A DNA stretch of 56,747 bases from an uncultured Oscillospiraceae bacterium (lineage in GTDB: Bacteria > Bacillota > Clostridia > Oscillospirales > Acutalibacteraceae). Of the stretch, positions 43,469-51,354 are shown one piece after another. A model generated the notes under the pieces. It saw nothing but the letters and a program-made list of their open reading frames with translations. It ran no database searches and was not told where the DNA came from. Location: the NCBI GenBank assembly GCA_905198295.1, contig CAJKBW010000004.1:1-56747 (forward strand). Direction: 5' to 3'. The position numbers and the translations under genes were made by a program. Every line of letters begins with the position of its first letter. Position 1 is the first letter of the stretch.

Positions 43469-43554
43469 TTGCCGTACCGGCTTTTCTGTGGTATAATCAT
43501 AGCACGCAACTGATACCATTATAAGAGTCAATTTATATGTTTTTTATAGTACCA
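43469..43554. promoter_or_regulatory. Overlapping pdxR and pdxST promoters with TGGTAT repeats
   Basis: Plus strand (pdxR): -35 TTGCCG (43469-43474), 17-base spacer, -10 TATAAT (43492-43497). Minus strand (pdxST): extended -10 TGCTATGAT with hexamer at 43501-43496 and a poor -35. The two -10 elements overlap, so polymerases should compete. TGGTAT/TGGTAC repeats occur on the plus strand at 43489-43494 and on the minus strand at 43518-43513 and 43554-43549; the last two form direct repeats 36 bases apart. They are plausible PdxR sites, an inference from position and the usual MocR habit of binding direct repeats. Confidence 0.6.
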
Positions 43555-43569
43555 CTTTGGAGGCGTTTT

Positions 43570-44982
43570 ATGGATCTGCTGACCATTCCTCTGAAAGCGT
43601 CATCCCCCACACCGCTGTACCGGCAGCTGTACAGCTATCTGCGGGAGGAAATCCTGACCGGCCGGTTAGCCAGCGGCGACCGCCTGCCCTCCAAACGGCA
43701 GCTGTCCGGTCAACTGGGAATCAGTCAAAACACGGTTATCGCCGCTTACGAACAGCTTGTGGAGGAAGGCTATCTTCTGGTCAAGCCGCAGAGCGGCTAT
43801 TACGTGTGTCAGCTCGACAAACTGCCCGAACCCGTCTTCGTACCACCGGCAATGGAAAAACCAACCCAATGCGCCGATAACCTCTACGACTTCACCCCGC
43901 ACGGCGTGGATCAGGCGTGCTTTCCTTTTTCCACATGGCGCCGGCTTTATCGGGAGGTCATCACCGAAACCGAGCGCACGCTTATGTCCGCCGGCGACCC
44001 GCAGGGCGAATATGCCCTGCGGGCTGCCATCGCCGCCTACCTGCACCGCTCGCGCGGCGTAGTCTGCACGCCGGAACAGATCATTATCAGCTCCGGTACC
44101 GAATTTCTGTTTCAGCTGCTCATCCAGATCCTGCCGTCCGACTGCCTTTACGCGCTGGAAAACCCCGGCTATGCCAAGCTTGGCCGCCTGTTTTTCGGGT
44201 GCCGCGCCGCCTTTGCCGCCGTGGATCTGGACCGGTACGGCATCCGGCCCGACCTGCTGCGCAAAAGCGGTGCCGCTGTCGCCTGCATCACCCCGTCACA
44301 CCAGTTCCCAACCGGCACCATCATGCCGGTGCGGCGGCGCACCGAGCTGCTGCACTGGGCGGCGGAACAGCCGGAGCGTTATCTGATTGAAGACGATTAT
44401 GACAGCGAATTCAAGCATGAGGGACGCTCCATTCCTGCGCTGCAGGGAATGGACACCCGCCACCGCGTTATTTATATGGGAACCTTCTCCAAATCCATTT
44501 CCTCCGCCATGCGCGTCAGTTATATGGTGCTGCCCATCCCGCTGCTGACCGTGTATCAAAAGCGCCTGACCTTTTATCATTGTCCGGTACCGCTGCTCGA
44601 ACAGCTGGTGCTGTGCCGCTTTATGGAAAACGGCTCTTTTGAACGGCATCTTAACCGCATGCGGGTTTTGTACCGCAAAAAACACGATGTCCTGCTCGAA
44701 GAGCTGCGCCGCCAGCTGTCCAAAGCCGAAATCCTCGACGCCAATGCCGGGCTGCATCTTCTTCTGCGCCTGCCTGGACCGCTGAGCGCCGAAGCCATCG
44801 TGCAGCGCGGGGAAAAGCACGCTGTCAAGCTATATAGCCTTACCGATTGCTTTCTCTCCCCTTCCGCACAAACCTATCCCGCCGGCGGTGCCGCCTGGCT
44901 GCTGCTCGGATACGCCCAGATCCCGCTCGATCGGCTGCCCGATGCCGTCCGTCTTCTGCGCCGGATTATCGAAAACGGTTAA
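43570..44982 (+). CDS. pdxR: MocR/GntR-family PLP-dependent regulator, PdxR
   Basis: Regulator made of an N-terminal winged helix (about 10-78: SYLREEILTGRLASGDRLPSKRQLSGQLGISQNTVIAAYEQLVEEGYL) joined to an aminotransferase-fold PLP-sensing domain. PLP Lys lies in GTFSKSISSAMRVSY near residue 307. From ATG 43570 (TTGGAGG upstream) it has 470 residues, normal for MocR proteins; a start at 43537 lacks a ribosome-binding site. Divergent from pdxST, which MocR regulators of this type control according to PLP supply. The target call rests on this adjacency. Monocistronic with a two-way terminator after it. Confidence 0.92.
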   Translation: MDLLTIPLKASSPTPLYRQLYSYLREEILTGRLASGDRLPSKRQLSGQLGISQNTVIAAYEQLVEEGYLLVKPQSGYYVCQLDKLPEPVFVPPAMEKPTQCADNLYDFTPHGVDQACFPFSTWRRLYREVITETERTLMSAGDPQGEYALRAAIAAYLHRSRGVVCTPEQIIISSGTEFLFQLLIQILPSDCLYALENPGYAKLGRLFFGCRAAFAAVDLDRYGIRPDLLRKSGAAVACITPSHQFPTGTIMPVRRRTELLHWAAEQPERYLIEDDYDSEFKHEGRSIPALQGMDTRHRVIYMGTFSKSISSAMRVSYMVLPIPLLTVYQKRLTFYHCPVPLLEQLVLCRFMENGSFERHLNRMRVLYRKKHDVLLEELRRQLSKAEILDANAGLHLLLRLPGPLSAEAIVQRGEKHAVKLYSLTDCFLSPSAQTYPAGGAAWLLLGYAQIPLDRLPDAVRLLRRIIENG

Positions 44983-45002
44983 ACCGCCGCTGTCCGCATA
45001 AA

Positions 45003-45039
45003 AAACCCGCCGCGAAAGCCTTGCTTTCGCGGCGGGTTT
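45003..45039. terminator. Bidirectional terminator between pdxR and araD
   Basis: Perfect 17-base stem AAACCCGCCGCGAAAGC (45003-45019) with 45023-45039, loop CTT. A-run on the left and TTTC on the right. Lies between convergent genes. Confidence 0.9.
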
Positions 45040-45040
45040 C

Positions 45041-45730
45041 TCAGTTTTGCCCGTAATAGGCGTTGGGGCCGTGTTTGCGCCGGAAATGCCGGTTCAGCAG
45101 TTCCGGCTGCATGGGCGGAAGCGAACCGTCCAGCAGCAGGGCATGCCAGGCCATAAAAGCGACCTCTTCCATCACCACGGCATGATGCACCGCCTGCTCC
45201 GGCGAGCTTCCCCAGGCGAACGGACCGTGACTATATACCAGGACAGCGGGTACTTCTTCGGCAGAAAGCCCGGCAAACCGTTCCACAATGACCTTGCCGG
45301 TTTCTTTTTCGTATTCTCCGGCGATTTCCTCCGGTGTCATCTGCCGGGTGCAGGGGATTTCCCCGTAGAAATCGTCGGCATGCGTGGTGCCAAGAGCCGG
45401 AATGCCGCGGCCGCACTGCGCAAATATCGTCGCCCAGCGGGAGTGCGTATGGACAATGCCCCCCACCGGAAAATGCCGGTAAAGCTCCAAATGCGTCGGC
45501 GTATCGCTCGAAGGATTATACTGTCCCTCGACCCGCTCGCCGGTGTTCATATCCACAACCACCATATCGTCCCTGCGGAGCTGTTCATATGCCACCCCGG
45601 ACGGCTTGATGACCATCAGGCCGCGCTCGCGGTCCACCCCGCTGACATTTCCCCAGGTAAAGGTAACCAGATTGTGTTCAGGCAGTGCCAGATTGGCTTC
45701 CAGTACTTCCTCTTTCAGTTTTTCCAGCAT
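45041..45730 (-). CDS. araD: L-ribulose-5-phosphate 4-epimerase
   Basis: Class II aldolase-type zinc enzyme that turns L-ribulose 5-phosphate into D-xylulose 5-phosphate in arabinose (or ascorbate) use. Zinc ligands H94 and H96 in GIVHTHSRWA and H168 in VLVYSHGPF; conserved SSDTPTH (D76) and D119-D120; C-terminal Tyr pair in the NAYYGQN ending. Length 229 matches AraD. Start ATG, AAGGGG ten bases upstream. No other arabinose gene is nearby, so the pathway context is missing; a related UlaF/SgbE role cannot be excluded. Confidence 0.93.
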   Translation of the reverse strand: MLEKLKEEVLEANLALPEHNLVTFTWGNVSGVDRERGLMVIKPSGVAYEQLRRDDMVVVDMNTGERVEGQYNPSSDTPTHLELYRHFPVGGIVHTHSRWATIFAQCGRGIPALGTTHADDFYGEIPCTRQMTPEEIAGEYEKETGKVIVERFAGLSAEEVPAVLVYSHGPFAWGSSPEQAVHHAVVMEEVAFMAWHALLLDGSLPPMQPELLNRHFRRKHGPNAYYGQN

Positions 45731-45851
45731 AGCTTTCTACCCCTTTTCATCCATTTTGCCGCCGGATTTTCGGCGCCTTCCGCTGTTTTATCGCATCCCT
45801 TTCTCCGCGTCCGAAATGGTCGTGCAGCCGCTTGTATTCTGCATGAAGGAT

Positions 45852-45860
45852 ATCATAGCA
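45852..45860 (-). promoter_or_regulatory. Extended -10 promoter of araD
   Basis: Minus-strand TGCTATGAT with hexamer at 45857-45852, just downstream of the purL terminator; the -35 is poor (TGGATT). The leader of about 110 bases has no CRE-like or AraR-like site I can recognise. Confidence 0.6.
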
Positions 45861-45881
45861 TACACCGCCCAAAAAATCCAT

Positions 45882-45918
45882 AAAAAAATCACGGTACCGA
45901 TCAATCGGCACCGTGATT
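45882..45918 (-). terminator. Terminator of purL
   Basis: On the minus strand a 15-base stem beginning AATCACGG (45918-45904 with 45901-45887, one mismatch) is followed by seven Ts. It begins 12 bases after the purL stop. Confidence 0.93.
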
Positions 45919-45930
45919 CCCATCCAAAAC

Positions 45931-48900
45931 TCAGGCAAAATACTGCACGCCGCTGGCGAACAGCTTCTGATCCTTCTCGCCCGGCACGTTGCGGTACAGA
46001 TCCTCGCCGCGCCGTTCGCTGTGCCCCATCTTGCCGAGCACCCGGCCGTCCGGCGAGGTAATGCCCTCAATGGCCCAAACCGAGCCGTTCGGATTCCAGG
46101 TGATATCGGCGGACGGTGTGCCGTCCGGATCGACGTACTGCGTCGCGATCTGCCCGTTTGCCGCCAGGTGCTGCAGCATCGATTCCTCCGCCACAAACCG
46201 GCCTTCCCCGTGGGATACCGGAATACAGTGGATATCGCCTGCCTCACACCCCTGCAGCCAGGGGGATTTCACCGAGGTCACGCGGGTATAGACCATACGG
46301 CTGACATGACGCCCAAGCGTGTTGAACGTCAGGGTCGGGTCGTTGTCGGCTATATCCCGGATTTCCCCATACGGCACCAGACCGAGCTTGATCAGCGCCT
46401 GGAAGCCGTTGCAGATGCCGAGCATCAGGCCGTCGCGTTCGCCGAGCAGTTCCGCCACCGCGTCCTTGAGCCGCGGATTGCGGAAGGTGGTGGCGATAAA
46501 CTTGCCGGAGCCGTCCGGCTCGTCACCGCCGGAGAACCCGCCGGGCAGCATGATCATCTGAGAACGGCGGATCGCCTGCTCCATATGGAGAATCGTCTCT
46601 TCGATGGCCGCCGGCGTCAGGTTGCGCACCACAAGAATTTCCGCCTGCGCACCGGCACGCTCAAACGCTTTGGCGGAATCGTATTCGCAGTTGGTGCCCG
46701 GGAACACCGGAATAAACACCCGCGGCTTCGCCGCTTTTATCGCCGGCGCCTTCGCCGCGCGTTTGGTATACAGCGGGATCGCTGCCGGTTCATCCGGCTC
46801 CTGCGCGGCACGGTTCGGGAATACCGCCTCAAGCGGCGTCATCCAGCGGTCGCGAAGCGCATCCAGATCCAGCTCCTCACCGTCGATGACGATCATCGCT
46901 TCATCCAGCGTGGTGCCGATCAGCGAATACGACAGCCCTTCCAGGCACATATCGCCTTCTTTGAGTTCCACCACCAGCGAACCGAGCTGCGGCGTAAAGA
47001 GCGTTTTCCGGGAAACATCCCGGTTGAAGGCAAAGCCGATCCGGTTGCCGAAGCACATCCGGGCAACCGCCGCCGCCACGCCGCCCTCGCGCACCACCGA
47101 CGCCGAGCGGATTACGCCATACTGGACAAGCTTGGCCACCTCGTCAAACAGTTCTTTGACCTCCGGCCAGTCGGGCAGCAGCGTCTTTTCCTCCACCGGC
47201 AGCGGCAGGAACGCCACCAGCGAACCTTCCTGCTGGAAAGCCGCCGTACCGGTATGCGAAGCCTTGGTCATGGCCAGCGCAAAGCTGACCAGCGTCGGCG
47301 GAACATCCAGTTCGTTAAAGCTGCCGGACATCGAGTCCTTGCCGCCGATCGACGGCACGCCCAGCTCTTTCTGCGCCACAAATGCGCCCAGCAGTGCCGC
47401 CGCCGGTTTGCCCCAGCGCTCCGGCACATCGCGCAGACGTTCAAAATACTCCTGGAAAGTCAGCCGCGCCTTGAACGGATCCGCTCCCATCGCCGCCAGC
47501 TTAGCCAGCGATGCGGTCACCGCATAGGCCGCGCCGTGGAACGGGCTCCAGCGGGACAGCCCCGGCATATACCCATAGGTCATCGCGGTGGCATCGTCGG
47601 TTTCGCCTGTCACCGGGAGCTTCGCCGCCATGCCTTCTTCCGGCGTCAGCTGGTACAGGCCGCCGAACGGCATATTGACCGAAGCGGCGCCGATGCTCGC
47701 GTCAAAGCGCTCCACCAGCCCCTTCTGGCACGCCACCTCCAGACGGCTGAGGTTTTCCTCAAACGCCCGGGCAACCGGGATCACAGCCAGTCCCGCCGGA
47801 ATCGCCGACCGGTAGTCGTTGGAGGGATCCGGCGCGGTAATATAAGCAGAGGCCTTCTGCGTAACACCGTTGGTATCCAGGAAAGCGCGGCTGAGATCGA
47901 CCACGATATCCTCGCGCCATGCCATGCGCAGACGGGGCTCCGCGGTCACCGCGGCCACAGGCGTGGCCTCCAGGTTTTCTTCATCCGCCGCCGCGATAAA
48001 CGCATCCACATCGGCCGGAGCCAGCACCACCGCCATGCGCTCCTGCGATTCGGAAATCGCCAGCTCGGTGCCGTCCAGACCCTCATATTTTTTGGGCACC
48101 CGGTCAAGATCCACCCGCAGGCCCGGCGCCAGCTCGCCGATGGCCACACATACGCCGCCGGCGCCGAAGTCATTGCAGCGCTTGATCAGACGCGCCACCT
48201 CCGCACGGCGGAAAAGGCGCTGGATCTTCCGCTCGGTGGGCGGATTGCCCTTCTGCACCTCCGCGCCGCAGGTGTCGATGGATTCCGACGTGTGCGCCTT
48301 GGAGGAGCCGGTCGCGCCGCCGCAGCCGTCACGGCCGGTACGGCCGCCGAGCAGCACGATCACATCGCCCGCTGCCGGTTCTTCCCGGACAACGTTCTCC
48401 TTTGGCGAAGCCCCGACCACAGCGCCGATTTCCAGACGCTTGGCCACATAACCGGGATCGTACAGCTCCGCCACCTGGCCGGTCGCCAGGCCGATCTGGT
48501 TGCCGTAGGACGAATAGCCGGCCGCCGCGCCGGTGGTGATTTTCCGGGTGGGCAGCTTGCCCGGCATGGTTTTTTCCAGCGGCAGGCGCGGATCGCCCGA
48601 ACCGGTCACCCGCATCGCCTGATAAACATACGCCCGGCCGGACAGCGGATCGCGGATCGCGCCGCCCAGGCAGGTCGCCGCGCCGCCGAAGGGTTCAATT
48701 TCGGTCGGATGGTTATGCGTTTCGTTCTTGAACTGCACCAGCCATTTTTCCGGCTTGCCGTCCACTTCAATCGGCACTTCGATCGAGCAGGCGTTGATCT
48801 CGTCGGACTCGTCGAGATCCGGGATTTTGCCCTGCTTTTTCAGCAGCCGCATGCCCATCGTCGCCATATCCATCAGGGTGACGTTTTTGGTCAGGATACG

Positions 48901-49701
48901 ATCGCCGTACACCTCTTTGCGCGCCTCATAATAGGCGGACAGCGCTTCCTCGATCACGCCGGACAGCGCACCGCTTTCCACCTCGATGCTGGTCAGCCGC
49001 GTCAGGAAGGTGGTGTGCCGGCAGTGGTCGGACCAGTAAGTGTCGATCACCTTCAGCTCGGTTACCGTGGGATCGCGCTTTTCCTCGTCGCGGAAATAAT
49101 CCCGGCAGAAGCAGAGATCCGCTTCGCTCATGGCAAAGCCCATGGCTTTCCAGTAGGCGGCAACCTCCTCATCGGTCCAGCCAATAAAGCCGTCAACCCG
49201 CTTGACGTTTTCCGGACGCGCCGCCGACATGCCGACATGCTCGGGCTTGTCCAGCGACGCCAGACGCGATTCCACCGGGTTGATCAGATAATGCTGCACC
49301 CGCTCGAATTCCGCATCGGACATCCTGCCGTACAGGCAGACCACCCGCGCAGTCACCACACGAGGGTACTCCCCCTGGGTCAGCAGCTGGACGCACTGCG
49401 CCGCGGAATCGGCGCGCTGATCGTACTGTCCGGGCAGGTACTCCATCGCGAACATGCGCCAGCCCTCGCTGAGTACAAAGGTTTCATCATAAACATCATC
49501 GACATTCGGCTCCGAAAACACGATGCCGCGCACCCGCATGAAATCCTCCGGCGAAAGCCCCTCGACATCATAGCGGTTGAGCAGCCGCAGTTCCCGGATT
49601 TCCTTGAGGCCAAGGTTATCCCTCAGGTCTGCCAGCATCGCGCGCGCTTCCACATCGAAGCCTTCCCGCTTTTCCACAAATACCCGAATCACGTCCGACA
49701 T
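45931..49701 (-). CDS. purL: Phosphoribosylformylglycinamidine synthase, single-chain large form
   Basis: Fourth step of purine synthesis: FGAR + Gln + ATP to FGAM. One polypeptide of 1256 residues holds the N-terminal PurS-like region, two AIR-synthase-type ATP domains (with ETHNHPTEIEPFGGAATCLGG and GGRTGRDGCGGATGSS), and a C-terminal glutaminase domain (from about 990: FIPVFPGTNCEYD, LPGGFSGGDEPDGSG, nucleophile in GICNGFQAL, and SHGEGRF). Bacilli instead split these into PurS, PurL and PurQ. Start ATG with AAGGAG ten bases upstream. Alone between its promoter and terminator; no other purine gene in the window and no purine riboswitch in its short leader. Confidence 0.96.
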   Translation of the reverse strand: MSDVIRVFVEKREGFDVEARAMLADLRDNLGLKEIRELRLLNRYDVEGLSPEDFMRVRGIVFSEPNVDDVYDETFVLSEGWRMFAMEYLPGQYDQRADSAAQCVQLLTQGEYPRVVTARVVCLYGRMSDAEFERVQHYLINPVESRLASLDKPEHVGMSAARPENVKRVDGFIGWTDEEVAAYWKAMGFAMSEADLCFCRDYFRDEEKRDPTVTELKVIDTYWSDHCRHTTFLTRLTSIEVESGALSGVIEEALSAYYEARKEVYGDRILTKNVTLMDMATMGMRLLKKQGKIPDLDESDEINACSIEVPIEVDGKPEKWLVQFKNETHNHPTEIEPFGGAATCLGGAIRDPLSGRAYVYQAMRVTGSGDPRLPLEKTMPGKLPTRKITTGAAAGYSSYGNQIGLATGQVAELYDPGYVAKRLEIGAVVGASPKENVVREEPAAGDVIVLLGGRTGRDGCGGATGSSKAHTSESIDTCGAEVQKGNPPTERKIQRLFRRAEVARLIKRCNDFGAGGVCVAIGELAPGLRVDLDRVPKKYEGLDGTELAISESQERMAVVLAPADVDAFIAAADEENLEATPVAAVTAEPRLRMAWREDIVVDLSRAFLDTNGVTQKASAYITAPDPSNDYRSAIPAGLAVIPVARAFEENLSRLEVACQKGLVERFDASIGAASVNMPFGGLYQLTPEEGMAAKLPVTGETDDATAMTYGYMPGLSRWSPFHGAAYAVTASLAKLAAMGADPFKARLTFQEYFERLRDVPERWGKPAAALLGAFVAQKELGVPSIGGKDSMSGSFNELDVPPTLVSFALAMTKASHTGTAAFQQEGSLVAFLPLPVEEKTLLPDWPEVKELFDEVAKLVQYGVIRSASVVREGGVAAAVARMCFGNRIGFAFNRDVSRKTLFTPQLGSLVVELKEGDMCLEGLSYSLIGTTLDEAMIVIDGEELDLDALRDRWMTPLEAVFPNRAAQEPDEPAAIPLYTKRAAKAPAIKAAKPRVFIPVFPGTNCEYDSAKAFERAGAQAEILVVRNLTPAAIEETILHMEQAIRRSQMIMLPGGFSGGDEPDGSGKFIATTFRNPRLKDAVAELLGERDGLMLGICNGFQALIKLGLVPYGEIRDIADNDPTLTFNTLGRHVSRMVYTRVTSVKSPWLQGCEAGDIHCIPVSHGEGRFVAEESMLQHLAANGQIATQYVDPDGTPSADITWNPNGSVWAIEGITSPDGRVLGKMGHSERRGEDLYRNVPGEKDQKLFASGVQYFA

Positions 49702-49761
49702 AGCTTAAACTCCTTACCTCATCACGAAGATGGTAATATTTTGCGGATCGTTCACCTGCCT

Positions 49762-49770
49762 ATTCTACCA
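49762..49770 (-). promoter_or_regulatory. Extended -10 promoter of purL
   Basis: Minus-strand TGGTAGAAT with hexamer at 49767-49762 and a weak -35 TTTATT at a 17-base spacer. Leader about 54 bases, too short for a purine riboswitch. Confidence 0.58.
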
Positions 49771-49790
49771 TAATCCGCCGACAAAATAAA

Positions 49791-49845
49791 GAGCAAAAGG
49801 CGGAAACTTTCCATTCGGCGCAAAAGCGCCAAAAAAGTTTCCGCC
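49791..49845 (-). terminator. Terminator after the 59-codon gene
   Basis: On the minus strand stem GGCGGAAACTTT with AAAGTTTCCGCC (49845-49834 with 49810-49799) enclosing a second GGCGC/GCGCC hairpin, followed by a TTTTGCTCTTT tract. Begins 17 bases after the small gene's stop. Confidence 0.87.
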
Positions 49846-49861
49846 TGTACCCGGGAATTCT

Positions 49862-50041
49862 TCATCTTTCCGAATGGCGGACGGCATATCCGCCAAAATT
49901 GTTGTCACAAAAGATCATATCGTCGAGATCACCCGGCGGAAAGGACAGCGAAGGCCGGCGGGAACCGTCCTTGCCGGAATCCGTATGCTTTCCGCCGATG
50001 ATGCGAAAATCCTGTGTGCCCTGCATCGGCTTATTTTCCAC
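49862..50041 (-). CDS. Small protein of 59 residues, unknown function
   Basis: A GTG start at 50041 is preceded by GGGAGGTGAT, about the best ribosome-binding site in the window, and the frame stops at 49862, 17 bases before a strong terminator. The product starts (M)ENKPMQGTQDFRIIGG, is hydrophilic with no membrane segment, has one Cys, and contains the acidic patch PPGDLDDMIFCDN. The leader carries a CCTGCG/CGCAGG hairpin. It is bounded by the terminator of the CD1247-type gene on one side and its own on the other, so it is a separate unit, although its promoter is not clear (TATACT or TATAGT elements near 50088-50105 with no good -35). No homologue comes to mind. Confidence 0.6.
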   Translation of the reverse strand: MENKPMQGTQDFRIIGGKHTDSGKDGSRRPSLSFPPGDLDDMIFCDNNFGGYAVRHSER

Positions 50042-50154
50042 GTATATCACCTCCCTTGCCTGCGTCATCATCATGCGCAGGAAAATAACTATACCAAACA
50101 GTATATGCAGAAGAAGCCAAAAGCTTGCCGAATCCTGCGGAAGAACTTCTCGAC

Positions 50155-50188
50155 AAAAAATCCCCCGTTCCAGTCGGAACGGGGGATT
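50155..50188 (-). terminator. Terminator after the CD1247-type gene
   Basis: On the minus strand a 13-base stem AATCCCCCGTTCC with GGAACGGGGGATT (50188-50176 with 50171-50159), loop of four, followed by TTTTTTG. Closes the aroQ/pepP/efp side. Confidence 0.94.
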
Positions 50189-50201
50189 GAGGGACTTCCG
50201 C

Positions 50202-50648
50202 TTATTCTTCGTCGCCCTCGTGATGGCAGCAGCCGCATTCGCACTCGTCGTCATCGCATTCCTCGATGTCGAACTCCAGATGCTCGCCGCAGTTCGGGCA
50301 TTCGATTCCACCCTCCAGAAGGGTGTCCTCGTCCACGCAGAACTCTTCGTTGCAGTTCGGGCAGCAAACATCGTAATATTCGCCGTCGTCACAGCAGTCG
50401 CAGTCACAGTCGTCGTAATCCTCGTAATCCTCGTAATAATCCATTTCCAACTGGTCCAGATCCTCGTCAATGGCATCCACCTGCTCGGTCAGTTCCGCCG
50501 TGCAGTCCCGCACATCCTCCAGATCCGCAGCCATATCGGTGAGGACATCCATAATCGCCTTGAGCAGTTTGCCCTCCTTGGTGTCCTCTGCCACGTTCAG
50601 GCCCTCAGCCAGCCCTTTGAGATAGGCAACCTTTTCCGTAACCGTCAT
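50202..50648 (-). CDS. CD1247-type protein: helical N-terminus plus acidic, cysteine-rich zinc ribbon
   Basis: Product of 148 residues. The N-terminal 65 residues (TEKVAYLKGLAEGLNV...DLEDVRDCTAELTEQVDAIDEDLDQLE) form the helical domain I know as the CD1247 N-terminal family of Clostridia. The rest is extremely acidic and rich in Cys. A run near 75-90 alternates Asp and Cys, then two CPxC knuckles (CCPNCNEEF and IECPNCGEHL) make a zinc ribbon, and the end is Cys/Asp/His-rich (CDDDECECGCCHHEGDEE). Cytoplasmic, metal-binding by appearance. Start ATG with AAGGAGGTCA upstream. It follows efp by 51 bases. Function unknown. Confidence 0.85.
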   Translation of the reverse strand: MTVTEKVAYLKGLAEGLNVAEDTKEGKLLKAIMDVLTDMAADLEDVRDCTAELTEQVDAIDEDLDQLEMDYYEDYEDYDDCDCDCCDDGEYYDVCCPNCNEEFCVDEDTLLEGGIECPNCGEHLEFDIEECDDDECECGCCHHEGDEE

Positions 50649-50699
50649 TTCGTGTGACCTCCTTTTATGAAATCATAATCTTGATTTTGCCGTCATGGT

Positions 50700-51257
50700 T
50701 CAGGCGCGTTCCATATATTCACCCGTACGGGTGTCCACACGGATCATTTCGCCTTCGTTGATAAACAGCGGCACACGCACCTCCGCGCCGGTTTCCAGCG
50801 TCGCCGGTTTGGTGGCGTTGGTCGCGGTGTCTCCCTTGAAGCCCGGATCGGTCTTGGTCACCTGCAGCTCAACAAAGTTCGGCGGCTCGATGCCGAACAC
50901 CTTGCCCTTGTAGGACACGATCTTGCAGATCATGTTCTCTTTGACAAACTTAAAGTTGTCGCCCAGGAGATCCTTATTGATCGGAACGAGCTCGTACGTT
51001 TCCTGATCCATGAAATAGTACAGATCGCCGTCGTTGTAGGAATACTCCATGTCCTTTCTCTCAACAAAGGCGGTCGGATACTTGTCATTAGGGTTGAAGG
51101 TACGCTCAACCACCGTGCCGGCGATCACGTTGCGGATCTTGGTGCGCACGAACGCAGCGCCTTTTCCGGGCTTCACATGCTGAAACTCGATGATCTGGTA
51201 GACGTTGCCGTCCATTTCAAACGTAACACCGTTGCGAAAATCACCTGCTGATACCAT
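50700..51257 (-). CDS. efp: Translation elongation factor P
   Basis: Relieves ribosome stalling at polyproline stretches. Three beta-barrel domains: KOW-like N-terminal (1-64) with the loop HVKPGKGAA and K32, the residue modified in other bacteria; central OB domain; C-terminal OB domain with GFKGDTATNATKPATLETG. Length 185 is standard. Start ATG with GGAGGAAG upstream and a strong promoter of its own after pepP. No EpmA/YmfI modification gene is nearby. Confidence 0.97.
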   Translation of the reverse strand: MVSAGDFRNGVTFEMDGNVYQIIEFQHVKPGKGAAFVRTKIRNVIAGTVVERTFNPNDKYPTAFVERKDMEYSYNDGDLYYFMDQETYELVPINKDLLGDNFKFVKENMICKIVSYKGKVFGIEPPNFVELQVTKTDPGFKGDTATNATKPATLETGAEVRVPLFINEGEMIRVDTRTGEYMERA

Positions 51258-51290
51258 ATTTTTCTTCCTCCATCCTGTGAACTACCCTAT

Positions 51291-51319
51291 ATTCTACCGT
51301 ATAGCGCGTCATTTTGCAA
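51291..51319 (-). promoter_or_regulatory. Promoter of efp
   Basis: On the minus strand, -35 TTGCAA (51319-51314), 17-base spacer, -10 TAGAAT (51296-51291). Located in the 97-base gap between pepP and efp, so efp can be expressed apart from aroQ-pepP. Confidence 0.8.
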
Positions 51320-51354
51320 GCCATAATCCGGAAAATTTATCGGCGCGGTCATTT

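Noticed and set aside
45913..49773. A 1286-codon open frame antisense to purL
   Set aside because: It mirrors purL and has no ribosome-binding site or domain. GC-rich codon use leaves few stops on the opposite strand, so long antisense frames are expected.
49702..49790. Purine riboswitch before purL
   Set aside because: The leader is about 54 bases and shows none of the conserved three-way junction.
49862..50476. A 204-codon minus-strand frame covering the small gene
   Set aside because: Its upstream part is a shadow of the CD1247-type gene in another frame and crosses a strong terminator; only the last 59 codons have a proper start.
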